From Streptomyces sp. NBC_00457 (lineage in GTDB: Bacteria; Actinomycetota; Actinomycetes; Streptomycetales; Streptomycetaceae), in assembly GCF_036014015.1 (NCBI RefSeq), contig NZ_CP107905.1, forward strand, positions 5,952,001 through 6,016,000: 64,000 bases of DNA. The letters run 5' to 3'. Every line of letters begins with the position of its first letter. Position 1 is the first letter of the stretch. Of the stretch, positions 42,480 through 51,417 are shown piece by piece. A model generated the notes under the pieces. The model was given only the letters and a program-made list of their open reading frames with translations. It had not been told where the DNA came from and did not search any database. The position numbers and the translations under genes were made by a program.

Positions 42480-42980
42480 GTGCTCGACATCGGCTACGCC
42501 CTTTCCACCCGTTTCCCCGATCCGCCCCAGACCGACTACCGGCGCGCGGACGTCCGGGCGCTGCGGCACGATCTGTTCTGCGGGGACGTCTATCTCGCCG
42601 ACACCAAGGCGGACCGGGAGTTGTCCACAGCCTGGGGATGGGTGCCCGTGCTCGACTTCGCGTGGGCGCTGTGCGACATCGTCGAGCGCATCGACCGGGA
42701 TCCGGCCGGCTCCCGGGCCTCCCGCCCCCAGCGGGCGGAACTCGACTTCACCGAGTCCACCGACCGTCTGCTCTTCGAGCGCCGCTTCGGGTGGGTGGAC
42801 ATCGAGGCCGACTGGATGCCGGCGGAGGAGCCACCCCTGAGCTTCTCCCACGCCGAGCTGCGGCGCGAGGCCCGCGATTTCCTCCAGGACCTGATCGCCG
42901 ACCTGTGCGATCTGCACGACGACCTGGCGGAGAACCCGGCGATCTGGACCTTGCAGGCGAAGTTCCCGCGGGTGGGGTGA
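42480..42980 (+). CDS. Conserved hypothetical protein
   Basis: A 166-residue acidic soluble protein (LDIGYALSTRFPDPPQTDYR; later WVPVLDFAWALCDIVERI). Ends in a helical LRREARDFLQDLIADLCDLH segment. No known domain seen, no signal. GTG start, 38 bp from the divergent M1 peptidase gene. Probably cytoplasmic. Confidence 0.7.
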   Translation: MLDIGYALSTRFPDPPQTDYRRADVRALRHDLFCGDVYLADTKADRELSTAWGWVPVLDFAWALCDIVERIDRDPAGSRASRPQRAELDFTESTDRLLFERRFGWVDIEADWMPAEEPPLSFSHAELRREARDFLQDLIADLCDLHDDLAENPAIWTLQAKFPRVG

Positions 42981-43079
42981 GCCGCGGCGGCGATTGCCGG
43001 AACACGGAAAGGAGAAGCGCGGAGGGTTGCCCACTGAGCCCGTTGCCTTCCGCCTTCCGGCCAGAGAAGCTTTGGCCTC

Positions 43080-43817
43080 GTGACAACAACGCGTACGGAC
43101 ACGATCAACGGGACGGGCAAGGGCGGGGCGCTGATCGTCGCCTCGCTGATCCCGGCGTTGTTCTGCTACCTCGCCTTCGCCGTCTGGCTGCCCTCCGACG
43201 TCGGGCGCCACCGGGACTACGGGGCGGCCGAGCAGTGCCCTGACCGGGCGGCGACGCAGCGGGCGGAGGACTGTCTGCGTACGGTCACCTTCACCGTGAA
43301 AGACACGGAGATCGACAGCCGCGGAAGGCGGGTCTCCTACACCGCGATCCTGTACGCCGCTCCGTTCTGGAACCACGAAGTGGCCTTCGGTGATCCAGGG
43401 CCGGTGCTGGAGCGGCTTCGGCCGGGCGAACGGATCACGGGCACCGTCTGGCGCGGCGACATCATGACGATCACCAAGGGCGACGCCCGGCAGAACACCG
43501 CCGACGCGCCTCGCGACGAGGCCCAGATGACAGCCGCCATCGGCACGTTCGCAGGCCTCCTGGCGGCCGTGGCGCTCGGATTCGGCGCGGTACGGCTGAC
43601 CCGGCCCCGCGATCCCGAGCCCTTCACCTGGCGCCCGTACGGCAAGTGGCTGCTCATCACCCTGGGCGTCCTCTGCGCCGGCGCGGGCTTCCTCAGCCTG
43701 TGGCTCGGCCTGCCCTGGTGGCTCGTGCCCACCGTCGTGATCCCGGTCATGTCCTACGTGGCCTGGCAGCTGTACCGCCACTGCCTGCAACGCCTCTCAG
43801 TCGCCCCTGCCCCGTGA
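43080..43817 (+). CDS. Multi-pass membrane protein, unknown
   Basis: A 245-residue protein. One helix near 16-37 (GGALIVASLIPALFCYLAF) is followed by an extracytoplasmic domain (about 40-150) with two cysteines. Three more helices lie near 155-235 (TAAIGTFAGLLAAVALGF, LLITLGVLCAGAGFLSLWLG, LVPTVVIPVMSYVAWQLY). Starts GTG. Its last 21 bp overlap the convergent acetyltransferase gene. Function unknown. Confidence 0.72.
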   Translation: MTTTRTDTINGTGKGGALIVASLIPALFCYLAFAVWLPSDVGRHRDYGAAEQCPDRAATQRAEDCLRTVTFTVKDTEIDSRGRRVSYTAILYAAPFWNHEVAFGDPGPVLERLRPGERITGTVWRGDIMTITKGDARQNTADAPRDEAQMTAAIGTFAGLLAAVALGFGAVRLTRPRDPEPFTWRPYGKWLLITLGVLCAGAGFLSLWLGLPWWLVPTVVIPVMSYVAWQLYRHCLQRLSVAPAP

Positions 43818-44363
43818 GTGCAGATGACCGTCGAGCGGGAAGGCCGGCGGCGCGGCGGGCAGCAGCCGGTCGAAGTCGTAGCCGCTCTTGTGCGCCACCC
43901 GGCACGAGGCCAGGTTGTCCACCTGGTGCAGGAGCTCCAGACGTACGAGGTGGTCGGTACCCAGGTGCCCGAACGCCCACCCGGTGACGGCTTCCAGCGC
44001 CCGGGGCGCCACTCCGCGTCCACGAGCGTGCGCCGCGGTCCAGTAGCCCACCTCGGCCGACGGCTTCCCAACAGCCACGTCCTTGAGCACCACATGCCCG
44101 GCCAACTGCCGCTGATCTGCTCCGGGTTGCGTCTCCAGCACGGCGAAGCCGAACTGGTCACCGGCTGCCCAGCCCTGCTCCTGACCTCGCACCCACCTCA
44201 GCGCGTCGGCCTCGTTCTCCACGGCGAGACTCGTCCAGTGCCGCAGGGCGCGATCCCGGCCCGCCTCGACCAGGGCGGGGACGTCGTCGACGCACCAGGG
44301 GCGCAGCACGAGGGCGGGCAGCGACGGTGTCGCGTCAGCGTGTAGTACGACCGTGTCAGGCAC
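43797..44363 (-). CDS. RimJ/RimL-type GNAT acetyltransferase
   Basis: A 188-residue acetyltransferase. LRPWCVDDVPALV, VGYWTAAHARGRGVAPRALEAV (acetyl-CoA loop) and LELLHQVDNLASCRVAHKSGY are the standard RimL-group segments. Its substrates include ribosomal protein N-termini or amines. Convergent with the membrane protein gene. Confidence 0.86.
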   Translation of the reverse strand: MPDTVVLHADATPSLPALVLRPWCVDDVPALVEAGRDRALRHWTSLAVENEADALRWVRGQEQGWAAGDQFGFAVLETQPGADQRQLAGHVVLKDVAVGKPSAEVGYWTAAHARGRGVAPRALEAVTGWAFGHLGTDHLVRLELLHQVDNLASCRVAHKSGYDFDRLLPAAPPAFPLDGHLHSRGRGD

Positions 44364-44433
44364 CGGACCATCGTATGAGCGCCGCGGGACTTGGCGGCGA
44401 TGAGTTCTCGGTGCGGACCGGGTCTACACGGTT

Positions 44434-45303
44434 ATGGCTACGCAGATGCTCAAGACTCCCGAGGTCGACCTCGCGTACGACGTCCACGGACCGCTGCCGC
44501 CCGTCGGCGGACGTCCACCGCTGTTCATGATCGGCCAGCCGATGGACGCCAGCGGGTTCGGTGTGCTGGCGTCGCACTTTCCCGACCGCACCGTGATCAC
44601 TTACGACCCGCGTGGTCTCGGCCGCAGCACCCGCAGGGACGGCCGCGTCGACCACGTACCCCAGATCCAGGCCGCCGATGTGCACGCCGTCATCGAGGCG
44701 CTCGGCGCGGGCCCGGTCGAGATGTTCGCGAGCAGCGGCGGTGCGGTGACCGCGCTCGCCCTGGTGGCGGCCTACCCCGAGGACGTGACCACCCTGGTGG
44801 CGCACGAGCCGCCGCTCATTGAGGTGCTCCCCGACGCCAAGGCGGCCGAGCGCGCCCGGGCCGGCTTCCGGGATGTGTACCAGGAGAAGGGCTGGGGTGC
44901 CGGCATGGCGGCCTTCATCGTGATGACGTCGTGGCAGGGCGAGTTCACCGACGACTACTTCGCCCAGCCCGCGCCGGATCCCGCTGCCTTCGGGATGCCG
45001 GCCGAGGATGACGGCACTCGTGACGATCCGCTGCTGTCCGACCGGTCCTGGGCGGTCAGCAGTTACCGGCCCGACGTCGACGCGCTCACCGCGGCGCCGA
45101 CGCGGATCGTGATCGCCGTGGGCGAGGAGTCCGAGGACACCTTCACCGGACGCACCTCGGTTGCGACGGCCGAGCTGCTCGGTCAGCAGGCGACGGTGTT
45201 CCCCAGCCACCACGGCGGCTTCCTCGGCGGCGAGTTCGGCTACGCCGGGCAGCCCGAGGCCTTCGCGCGCAAGCTGCGCGAGATCCTCGACGAGGTCGGC
45301 TGA
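44434..45303 (+). CDS. Alpha/beta-hydrolase
   Basis: A 289-residue hydrolase. Oxyanion region MIGQPMDASGF, PRGLGRS and the nucleophile elbow FASSGGAV (Ser in a small-x-Ser-x-small turn). The Asp is in a VGEESEDT-like region and the His in SHHGGFLGGEFG near the C-terminus. Such proteins are esterases or epoxide-type hydrolases. Substrate unknown. The stop codon lies inside a tandem repeat. Confidence 0.83.
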   Translation: MATQMLKTPEVDLAYDVHGPLPPVGGRPPLFMIGQPMDASGFGVLASHFPDRTVITYDPRGLGRSTRRDGRVDHVPQIQAADVHAVIEALGAGPVEMFASSGGAVTALALVAAYPEDVTTLVAHEPPLIEVLPDAKAAERARAGFRDVYQEKGWGAGMAAFIVMTSWQGEFTDDYFAQPAPDPAAFGMPAEDDGTRDDPLLSDRSWAVSSYRPDVDALTAAPTRIVIAVGEESEDTFTGRTSVATAELLGQQATVFPSHHGGFLGGEFGYAGQPEAFARKLREILDEVG

Positions 45304-45370
45304 GGGTGGGTCGGGCTGAGTGTCGGTCGGCTGAGGGTCGGTCGGGCTGAGTGTCGGTTCGGCTGAGGGG
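45300..45370 (+). repeat. Tandem 31-32 bp repeats at the hydrolase 3' end
   Basis: Two full copies of ctgaggg.(g/c)ggtcgggctg.. (45300-45330 and 45331-45362) plus a partial third. The first copy includes the hydrolase stop codon. Confidence 0.7.
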
Positions 45371-45388
45371 CGCCGTACGCGCCGACGA

Positions 45389-45422
45389 CGGAGCCCCCGG
45401 CCTCGAAAGGCCGGGGGCTCCG
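45389..45422. terminator. Bidirectional terminator
   Basis: Perfect 15-bp stem cggagcccccggcct/aggccgggggctccg with loop cgaa, between the hydrolase and convergent terD genes. Confidence 0.9.
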
Positions 45423-45438
45423 TAAGACAGGGCGTCCG

Positions 45439-46014
45439 TCAGACGTTCACGCCGAAGTCCTGGGCGATGCCGACCAGGCCCGAGGCGTAGCCCTGGCCGA
45501 CGGCGCGGAACTTCCACTCCGCGCCGTTGCGGTAGAGCTCGCCGAAGACCATGGCCGTCTCGGTGGCCGCGTCCTCCGAGAGGTCGTAGCGGGCGATCTC
45601 GGCGCCGCCGGCCTCGTTGAGGATGCGGATGTAGGCGTTGCGCACCTGGCCGAAGTTCTGCGTGCGGTTCTCGGCGTCGTAGATGGACACCGGGAAGACG
45701 ATCTTCTCGATGTCGGCCGGGAGGGCCGCCAGGTTGACCTTGATCGCCTCGTCGTCGCCCGCGCCCTCGCCCGTGCGGTTGTCGCCGGTGTGGACGATGG
45801 TGTTGTCCGGCGTCTGCTTGTTGTTGAAGAAGATGAAGTGGGCGTCGGAATACACCTTGCCCTGCGGGTTGACCGCGATCGCCGAGGCGTCGAGGTCGAA
45901 GTCCGTGCCGGTGGTGGTGCGGACGTCCCAGCCGAGGCCCACGGTGACGGCGGTCAGGCCCGGAGCCTCCTTGGTGAGCGAGACGTTGCCACCCTTGGAC
46001 AGGCTTACAGCCAT
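45439..46014 (-). CDS. terD: TerD-family stress protein
   Basis: A 191-residue calcium-binding protein of the tellurite-resistance family. It has the family start [19 protein letters not shown] and the [13 protein letters not shown] and DLDASA acidic loops that bind Ca2+. ATG at 46014 follows gggaaggga; the frame runs upstream to 46710 but covers other genes. Streptomyces carry many such genes, linked to stress and development. Family exact, function general. Confidence 0.93.
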   Translation of the reverse strand: MAVSLSKGGNVSLTKEAPGLTAVTVGLGWDVRTTTGTDFDLDASAIAVNPQGKVYSDAHFIFFNNKQTPDNTIVHTGDNRTGEGAGDDEAIKVNLAALPADIEKIVFPVSIYDAENRTQNFGQVRNAYIRILNEAGGAEIARYDLSEDAATETAMVFGELYRNGAEWKFRAVGQGYASGLVGIAQDFGVNV

Positions 46015-46185
46015 TGTTGGGAGTCCCTTCCCTCGTTTACGTACGGCAAGAACGCTACAGCTACCCCTACCAACGCCGGGAGCGTACGCGAGGTTCCAGG
46101 TGGCTTTACTTTCTTTACCTGGGATGGCCGGAACGCTCCGGATATTCGGGTGACGTGGACCGGACAGAGCGGCGACCATGGAGCC

Positions 46186-46614
46186 ATGTCCGGTCCCTAT
46201 CCCATTCGCGGCTCCGTCTCGCTTCCCGAGGCCGAGCTCATGTGGCGTTTCTCGCGGTCCTCGGGTCCGGGCGGGCAGCACGTCAACACGAGTGACTCGC
46301 AGGTGGAGTTGCGCTTCGACCTGGCGAAGACCGAGGCGCTGCCCGAGGTGTGGAAGCAGCGGGCCCTGGAGCGGCTGGCCGCCCGGCTCGTCGACGGGGT
46401 CATCACCGTACGGTCCTCCGAGCACCGGTCCCAGTGGCGCAACCGCGAGACCGCGGCCGTACGCCTCGCGGCGCTTCTCGCCGAGGCCACCGCGCCGCCG
46501 CCCAAGCCGCGGCGGCCGACGCGCATCCCCCGCGGGATCAACGAGCGGCGGCTGCGGCAGAAGAAGGCACGGTCGGACACGAAGCGGGGACGATCGGGGC
46601 GGGACTGGTCCTGA
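46186..46614 (+). CDS. arfB: ArfB-type peptidyl-tRNA hydrolase (ribosome rescue)
   Basis: A 142-residue protein. The [13 protein letters not shown] segment carries the GGQ motif that hydrolyses peptidyl-tRNA on stalled ribosomes. The C-terminal 30 residues are basic ([20 protein letters not shown]), the tail that enters the mRNA channel. Length fits the short rescue factors, not release factors 1/2. ATG at 46186 follows gacc-atggagcc, a weak site. Confidence 0.9.
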   Translation: MSGPYPIRGSVSLPEAELMWRFSRSSGPGGQHVNTSDSQVELRFDLAKTEALPEVWKQRALERLAARLVDGVITVRSSEHRSQWRNRETAAVRLAALLAEATAPPPKPRRPTRIPRGINERRLRQKKARSDTKRGRSGRDWS

Positions 46615-46765
46615 GCCGACGGGCCGCATGGCCGGTCCCGAGCCGGGTCGGCCGCTCTCCCGTCCCGAGCCGGTCAGCCGCCCGGCCGGTCCCGAGCCGT
46701 CGGCGCCCACGGCCGGTCCTGAGCCGGTCGGCCGCTCTCCCGGTCCCGAGCCGGTCGGCGTGACA
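46615..46765 (+). repeat. Degenerate minisatellite (ggtcccgagccggtcggc units)
   Basis: About five copies of ggtc(c)cgagccggtcggcc with cgctctcccg interludes, between the arfB stop and the sigma-factor promoter. In frame it would encode GPEPVG steps, but no start or conserved gene uses it. Confidence 0.7.
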
Positions 46766-46856
46766 CACCAGCTCCCCCTCCCCGTGTCACGTTTCCCCCA
46801 CCCCCTCCGTCATGTTCGTGTCGACCGACCGCGATCCGTACGAGGGGACCCCGACC

Positions 46857-47732
46857 ATGACCGACGCGCCGCACAGCACCGAGTTTCTCGCCGAGCGGTT
46901 CGAGTCGCACCGGAGTCACCTCCGGGCGGTCGCGTACCGCATGCTCGGCTCGCGGGCGGAGGCGGAGGACGCGGTGCAGGAGGCGTGGCTGCGGCTGAGC
47001 CGGTCGGACACCAGTCGGGTCGACAATCTCCGGGGCTGGCTCACGACGGTGGTGGGCCGGGTCTGCCTCGACATGCTCCGCACCCGGAAGTCCCGCGCCG
47101 AACAGCCACTGGACTCCGGCCCGCCCGTCCCCGCGGACACGGCACCGGACCCGGAGCAGGACGCGCTGCTCGCGGACTCGGTGGGCGTCGCGCTGCTGGT
47201 CGTACTGGAGACGCTGTCGCCCGCGGAGCGGCTGGCGTTCGTGCTGCACGACCTGTTCGCGGTGCCGTTCGACGAGGTGGCCACGATCGTGGGGCGGACG
47301 CCGACCGCGGCCCGGCAGCTGGCCAGTCGCGCCCGGCGGCGGGTGCAAGGCGCAGAGGCCCCGGACACCGATCTGGTACGGCAGCGGCGGGTCGTCGACG
47401 CCTTCCTGGCCGCCGCGCGGGACGGCGACTTCGACGCGCTGGTGGAGGTGCTGGACCCGGATGTCGTGGCGCGGTCCGAGGTCGGCGTGAACTCGGGTGC
47501 CGTGGCGGTCGCTTCCTCGGCGTCCCGTTACTCGCAGGCCGCCCTGGCACAGCCCGCCCTGATCACCCGCCCCGCCCTGATCGGCGGCAACGTCGGCATC
47601 GTCGTCCTCGTGGACGGCCGCCCGGTGCGGGCGCTCAGCTTCACGGTCGCACACGACCGGATCACCGCGATCGACATCACGACCGACCCCGCCCGCGCCG
47701 CCGACCTCGACATCACGCTCCTGGATGTGTGA
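46857..47732 (+). CDS. ECF sigma factor with C-terminal SnoaL-like domain
   Basis: A 291-residue SigJ/ECF41-like sigma factor. Region 2 (about 12-80) has FESHRSHLRAVAYRMLGSRA and DAVQEAWLRL; region 4 (about 125-180) has LSPAERLAFVLHDLFAVPFDEVA and TPTAARQLASRARRRV. The C-terminal ~110 residues resemble a SnoaL-like fold that self-regulates such sigma factors, so no anti-sigma gene is needed. The DGGGK motif of ECF41 is not seen (NSGAVA instead). ATG at 46857 follows gagggg. Confidence 0.87.
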   Translation: MTDAPHSTEFLAERFESHRSHLRAVAYRMLGSRAEAEDAVQEAWLRLSRSDTSRVDNLRGWLTTVVGRVCLDMLRTRKSRAEQPLDSGPPVPADTAPDPEQDALLADSVGVALLVVLETLSPAERLAFVLHDLFAVPFDEVATIVGRTPTAARQLASRARRRVQGAEAPDTDLVRQRRVVDAFLAAARDGDFDALVEVLDPDVVARSEVGVNSGAVAVASSASRYSQAALAQPALITRPALIGGNVGIVVLVDGRPVRALSFTVAHDRITAIDITTDPARAADLDITLLDV

Positions 47733-47759
47733 GCTGTGTGACCTGCGTTACGTGTGACG

Positions 47760-48344
47760 TCACCCCAACTGCCGGTACCGCCCCCGGAAATACGCGAGCG
47801 GGCCGCCGTCCGCGCTCGGTACGGCGGCCGTCAGCACCCGGCCGATCACCAGCGTGTGGTCGCCCGCGGGTACCCGCTGTTCCGTACGGCACTCCAGGGT
47901 CGCGAGGGCGCCGCCCACCAGGGGAGCGCCGGTCGCCTCGCCGCGGACGTACGGGATGTCCTCGAAGAGCAGACGGTCGCTGATGCGGCCCTTCATGGCG
48001 AAGCGGCCGGCGATGTGGCGCTGGCTTTCGGAGAGGACCGAGACCGCCCACAGGGGCTGCTCGGCGAGCAGGTCGTCCATGCGGGAGCCGTCGCGCAGGC
48101 TGACCAGGACCAGGGGCGGGTCGAGGGACACCGACATGAAGGCCGTCGCGGTCATGCCGACGTCCTCGACCTTCGGCGACATGGGGTCGTCCGGGTCGAG
48201 CGGGGGTTCCTGTGCGGTCACCAGGACCACGCCCGCGGCCAGCCGGGACATGGCTGCGCGGAACTCGTCGTTGCTCACCCCCTCAGCATGCCCGGCGCGA
48301 GGGACGGGGACGGGCGGGGTGGTGGCAGGGGGAGTGTTCAGCAC
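47760..48344 (-). CDS. Flavin reductase domain protein
   Basis: A 194-residue FMN-binding oxidoreductase. FRAAMSRLAAGVVLVTA and GMTATAFMSVSLDPPLVLVSL are the flavin-reductase signature; HTLVIGRV is the closing strand. It supplies reduced flavin or acts on small substrates. The likely real start is GTG at 48278 (SNDEFRAAM...), which matches the family; the frame opens to 48344. Divergent from cdgB. Confidence 0.85.
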   Translation of the reverse strand: MLNTPPATTPPVPVPRAGHAEGVSNDEFRAAMSRLAAGVVLVTAQEPPLDPDDPMSPKVEDVGMTATAFMSVSLDPPLVLVSLRDGSRMDDLLAEQPLWAVSVLSESQRHIAGRFAMKGRISDRLLFEDIPYVRGEATGAPLVGGALATLECRTEQRVPAGDHTLVIGRVLTAAVPSADGGPLAYFRGRYRQLG

Positions 48345-48659
48345 GCGGAAACGCTAGTCTCCGGCCGGTGCGGGGCACATCGGGCGTCAGCCCGAACCAG
48401 GTCCTAGGACCAGATACCTAATCTCCACAGAGGTGCGAAATTTGCGGTCGGTAAACGCACAGGAAAATCGCAGAAACACCGCTCAATTGTTCATGTTTCG
48501 CTGTGACTTGAGTCACAAGAGCCATTAATTGTTGACCCTGTGTACCGAGTGAGCAGCGCGCTGTGATTCAGTGGCGGGAAGCTGCAAGGGCACCACTGAT
48601 CAAGAAACCGCCGAAGAGAACCCTTGATTCGCTGCCGAGGTCTCGGGGGGAGGGCGAGC
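48345..48659. promoter_or_regulatory. cdgB control region
   Basis: 315 bp between the divergent flavin reductase and cdgB genes. Contains a palindrome gtgacttgagtcac (48503-48516) and a candidate BldD box (48533-48545). AT-rich near 48420-48530. I could not place a convincing -10/-35 pair. Confidence 0.6.
48533..48545 (+). promoter_or_regulatory. Candidate BldD box upstream of cdgB
   Basis: tgaccctgtgtac fits the BldD consensus TnACnC(A/T)GnGTnA at all but the last position. It lies 115-127 bp before the cdgB start. BldD is known to repress cdgB directly in S. coelicolor. Confidence 0.6.
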
Positions 48660-50318
48660 ATGGAGACCGAGTCGGAGCCGTACGTCCGTCTTGCGACCCT
48701 GCGACAGCTGCACCAGGTCATGGCGGACATGAACACGGCACGCAGCCTCGCCGACACACTGCAGACCGTCGCCGACGGCGTCGTGACCGGCCTCGGCTAT
48801 GAGCTGGCGTGTGTCAACCTGGTCCGGCCGGACGGCGATCTCGTCGTCGCCGCGTTCGCCGGCAACCCCGCCGCCGAGGCGCTCATCACCGGCCGTGTCG
48901 GCTCGCGCGAGTCCTGGGAGCGCCGCCTCAGCATGGGCGAGCAGTGGGGCGACCTGGTCTTCATCCCGCACACCGAGGGCTGGGTCCTCGATGACGACGA
49001 CGTACCGCAGTGGTACACCGACGGGCCCGCGCCCCGCTTCGAGGACGAGTGGCACCCCTCCGACCGGCTCTTCGCGCCCATGCACACCCCGGGTATCCAG
49101 GGCGGCTCGTGCGGCGAACTGATCGGCGTGCTCTCCGTGGACCGGCCGCGCAACGGCCGCCGGCCCGGCGCCTGGGGCCGCGAGGCCCTGCAGATGTACG
49201 CCTTTCAGGCCGCCATCGCCATCAGCAACGCACGTCTACGCGCGAATATGCAGCGGGCATTGGTCAGGCTCGAACGGGAGCAGCAGGCCCTGCGAGCCAG
49301 CGAGGAAAGCTTCCGGCAGGCCTTCGAGTACGCCCCCTCCGGCATGGCCATAGCCGAGATGGGCGGTGACCAGCACGGCCGGATCCTGAGGACCAACGAC
49401 GCCCTGTGCCGTCTGCTGGGCCGCCCCGCCTCCGCGATGCGCCGCTACTCCTTCTCCGACCTCGTCCATCCCGAGGACATCGGCACGCTGCTGCGGACCT
49501 CGGCCGAGGGCGGCCGGGCCGAGCTCAGGCTCGGGCGCCGCGACGGGACGTACGTCTGGGTCTCCCTGCGCAACTCCGTCGTCGCCGACGCCGCCGACGG
49601 CCCCCGCTTTCTCCTCACCCACGTCGAGGAGATCGAGGAGCGCAAGCGCCGCGAGCTCCAGCTCGCCCACCGCGCCTCCCACGACTCCCTCACCGGCCTG
49701 CCGAACTCCGCCGAGCTGCGCGCCCGGCTCTCCTCCCGCCTCTGCCAGCGCCCCACCCACCCCGGCGCCCTCGAACCCGTCGACGCGGCCTTCGGTCATC
49801 CCGCCTACGACGCCAACGGCCACGGCTTCGACTTCCGCCCGGGCGGTGGCATCGATGTCTACGACGCCTACGACCACCACGTGCACACCGTCGCCCCCGA
49901 GGGCGAGCACGACGACGGCACCAAGGGGCTCGCGGTCCTCTTCTGCGACCTCGACGGCTTCAAGTCGATCAACGACCGGTTCGGGCACAATGCGGGCGAC
50001 GCGGTGCTCATCGAGGTGGCCAGGCGGCTGTCCCGCGGCGTCCGCGACGGCGACACCGTCGCCCGGCTCGGCGGTGACGAGTTCGTCGTCCTCGCCGACG
50101 GCCTCGGGAGCGCGGACGCGGCGGACCTCGCGGCCCGGCTGCGCAGCGAAATCATCCAGCCGATCCGGGTCGACGGCCGCGCCATGCGGGTCGGCGCCAG
50201 CTTCGGAATCGGGTGGGCACACTGCGGGATGACGGCGGACGAGGTGTTGAAGTCCGCTGACGAGCGGATGTACGTCGAGAAACGATCGCGTCCCAAACAG
50301 CACAGACGCGCCGGATGA
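48660..50318 (+). CDS. cdgB: Diguanylate cyclase CdgB (GAF-PAS-GGDEF)
   Basis: A 552-residue enzyme that makes cyclic di-GMP, the signal that activates BldD and delays sporulation. The N-terminal GAF domain (about 15-190) leads to a PAS/PAC domain (about 215-330, SFRQAFEYAPSGMAIAEMGG) and GGDEF domain (about 340-545). The active-site motif RLGGDEFVVL is intact. A 70-residue insert between HDSLTGLPN and LFCDLDGFKSIN lengthens the loop. ATG at 48660 follows cggggggaggg. Layout and context match Streptomyces CdgB. Confidence 0.95.
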   Translation: METESEPYVRLATLRQLHQVMADMNTARSLADTLQTVADGVVTGLGYELACVNLVRPDGDLVVAAFAGNPAAEALITGRVGSRESWERRLSMGEQWGDLVFIPHTEGWVLDDDDVPQWYTDGPAPRFEDEWHPSDRLFAPMHTPGIQGGSCGELIGVLSVDRPRNGRRPGAWGREALQMYAFQAAIAISNARLRANMQRALVRLEREQQALRASEESFRQAFEYAPSGMAIAEMGGDQHGRILRTNDALCRLLGRPASAMRRYSFSDLVHPEDIGTLLRTSAEGGRAELRLGRRDGTYVWVSLRNSVVADAADGPRFLLTHVEEIEERKRRELQLAHRASHDSLTGLPNSAELRARLSSRLCQRPTHPGALEPVDAAFGHPAYDANGHGFDFRPGGGIDVYDAYDHHVHTVAPEGEHDDGTKGLAVLFCDLDGFKSINDRFGHNAGDAVLIEVARRLSRGVRDGDTVARLGGDEFVVLADGLGSADAADLAARLRSEIIQPIRVDGRAMRVGASFGIGWAHCGMTADEVLKSADERMYVEKRSRPKQHRRAG

Positions 50319-50436
50319 CTCCAGGTCAGTGAGTTGATGCGACCGGAGTCACCCGTTTGGGCCTCGCGGAGCGGGTAGGCTCGCCATTCTGACCCATGCA
50401 CTGCATCCGCACCGCACCTGTTGAGGAGACCTAGGG

Positions 50437-51414
50437 ATGACGCCCGGCAACAACGGCGCGAGCACGCCCGAGGACGACGACCCGTTCGGCTATCTCTACG
50501 CCGACGGTCAGGCCAACGGCGCCCAGCCGCCCTCCGGCGGTTACGGCTACCCCGGCTCCGTCGGCTCCGTCAACAGAGCGGCGCGCTCGGTCGGCCAGCG
50601 CCATTACGGCCAGCAGGCACCCGCCCCCACGGCACCCACCGCGCAGTACGGCCAGACCGTGCCCCAGCAGCAGGGCGCGTACGGCCAGCCGAGCGCCCAC
50701 TACGCCGCGCCGGAGACGTTCCCCGGCGGTGGGGGTCCCACGTCTCCGCAGCAGCCGTCGTACAGCGACGGCGGCGGTGGGCGCGGGCGCGGCCCGAACA
50801 CCAAGGGGCTGCTGATCGGCGCGGTCGCGGTGGTCGCCGCGGTCGTGATCGGGATCAGCCTGGCGATGATGAACAGCGACGGCGACGACAATGCCGACGG
50901 CGGCGGTGCCTCCAGCTCGCCGTCCGCCGAGCAGAGCGCGGAGCCGAGCCAGTCGGCGAGCGGCGACGCCGGCAACGAGGTGGAGCTGCCGACGCGCGAC
51001 GCCAAGGCCTTGCAGTTGGGCGGCGGAGCGATCTTGGCGTCGGACGTCAAGGGTGCCAAGGCCGACGGCGGCGTCTACGTCAATGGCTTCAACGCGGTCG
51101 GCGCCTCGGTCACGTGGACCGTCAACGGCATCCCGAAGTCCGGCAAGTACACGCTGTACACGGGCTACAGCGTCCCGGGCAAGGACCAGAACGCCACCCT
51201 CACGGTCAACGGCACGCCCTCGACCACGGGCGTCGAGCTGAAGAACTGGGCAGGCGCTCCAGAGGGCGACTTCGAGAAGGGCTGGACGAAGACGTACAAC
51301 TACGTCCAGCTCAACAAGGGCACCAACACCATCAAGATCTCCTGCGAGCAGGGCAACCAGTGCGACGCCCTCCTCGACCAGGTGTGGCTGGTCGAGGGCT
51401 GGGTCAAGTCCTGA
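50437..51414 (+). CDS. Single-pass membrane protein with CBM35/CBM6-like domain
   Basis: A 325-residue protein. About 1-122 is a Gly/Gln/Tyr/Pro-rich cytoplasmic stretch. A membrane helix (LLIGAVAVVAAVVIGISLAMM) at about 124-145 is followed by a Ser/Gly linker. A beta-sandwich (about 195-325) carries KYTLYTGYSVPG, NATLTVNGT and NTIKISCEQGNQCDALLDQVWL, like carbohydrate-binding modules 6/35. Probably a wall-facing sugar-binding membrane protein. ATG after gttgaggagacc. Confidence 0.78.
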   Translation: MTPGNNGASTPEDDDPFGYLYADGQANGAQPPSGGYGYPGSVGSVNRAARSVGQRHYGQQAPAPTAPTAQYGQTVPQQQGAYGQPSAHYAAPETFPGGGGPTSPQQPSYSDGGGGRGRGPNTKGLLIGAVAVVAAVVIGISLAMMNSDGDDNADGGGASSSPSAEQSAEPSQSASGDAGNEVELPTRDAKALQLGGGAILASDVKGAKADGGVYVNGFNAVGASVTWTVNGIPKSGKYTLYTGYSVPGKDQNATLTVNGTPSTTGVELKNWAGAPEGDFEKGWTKTYNYVQLNKGTNTIKISCEQGNQCDALLDQVWLVEGWVKS

Positions 51415-51417
51415 TCG

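Noticed and set aside
46615..46765. CRISPR-like repeats
   Set aside because: Units are contiguous and degenerate with no unique spacers and no cas genes; it is a minisatellite.
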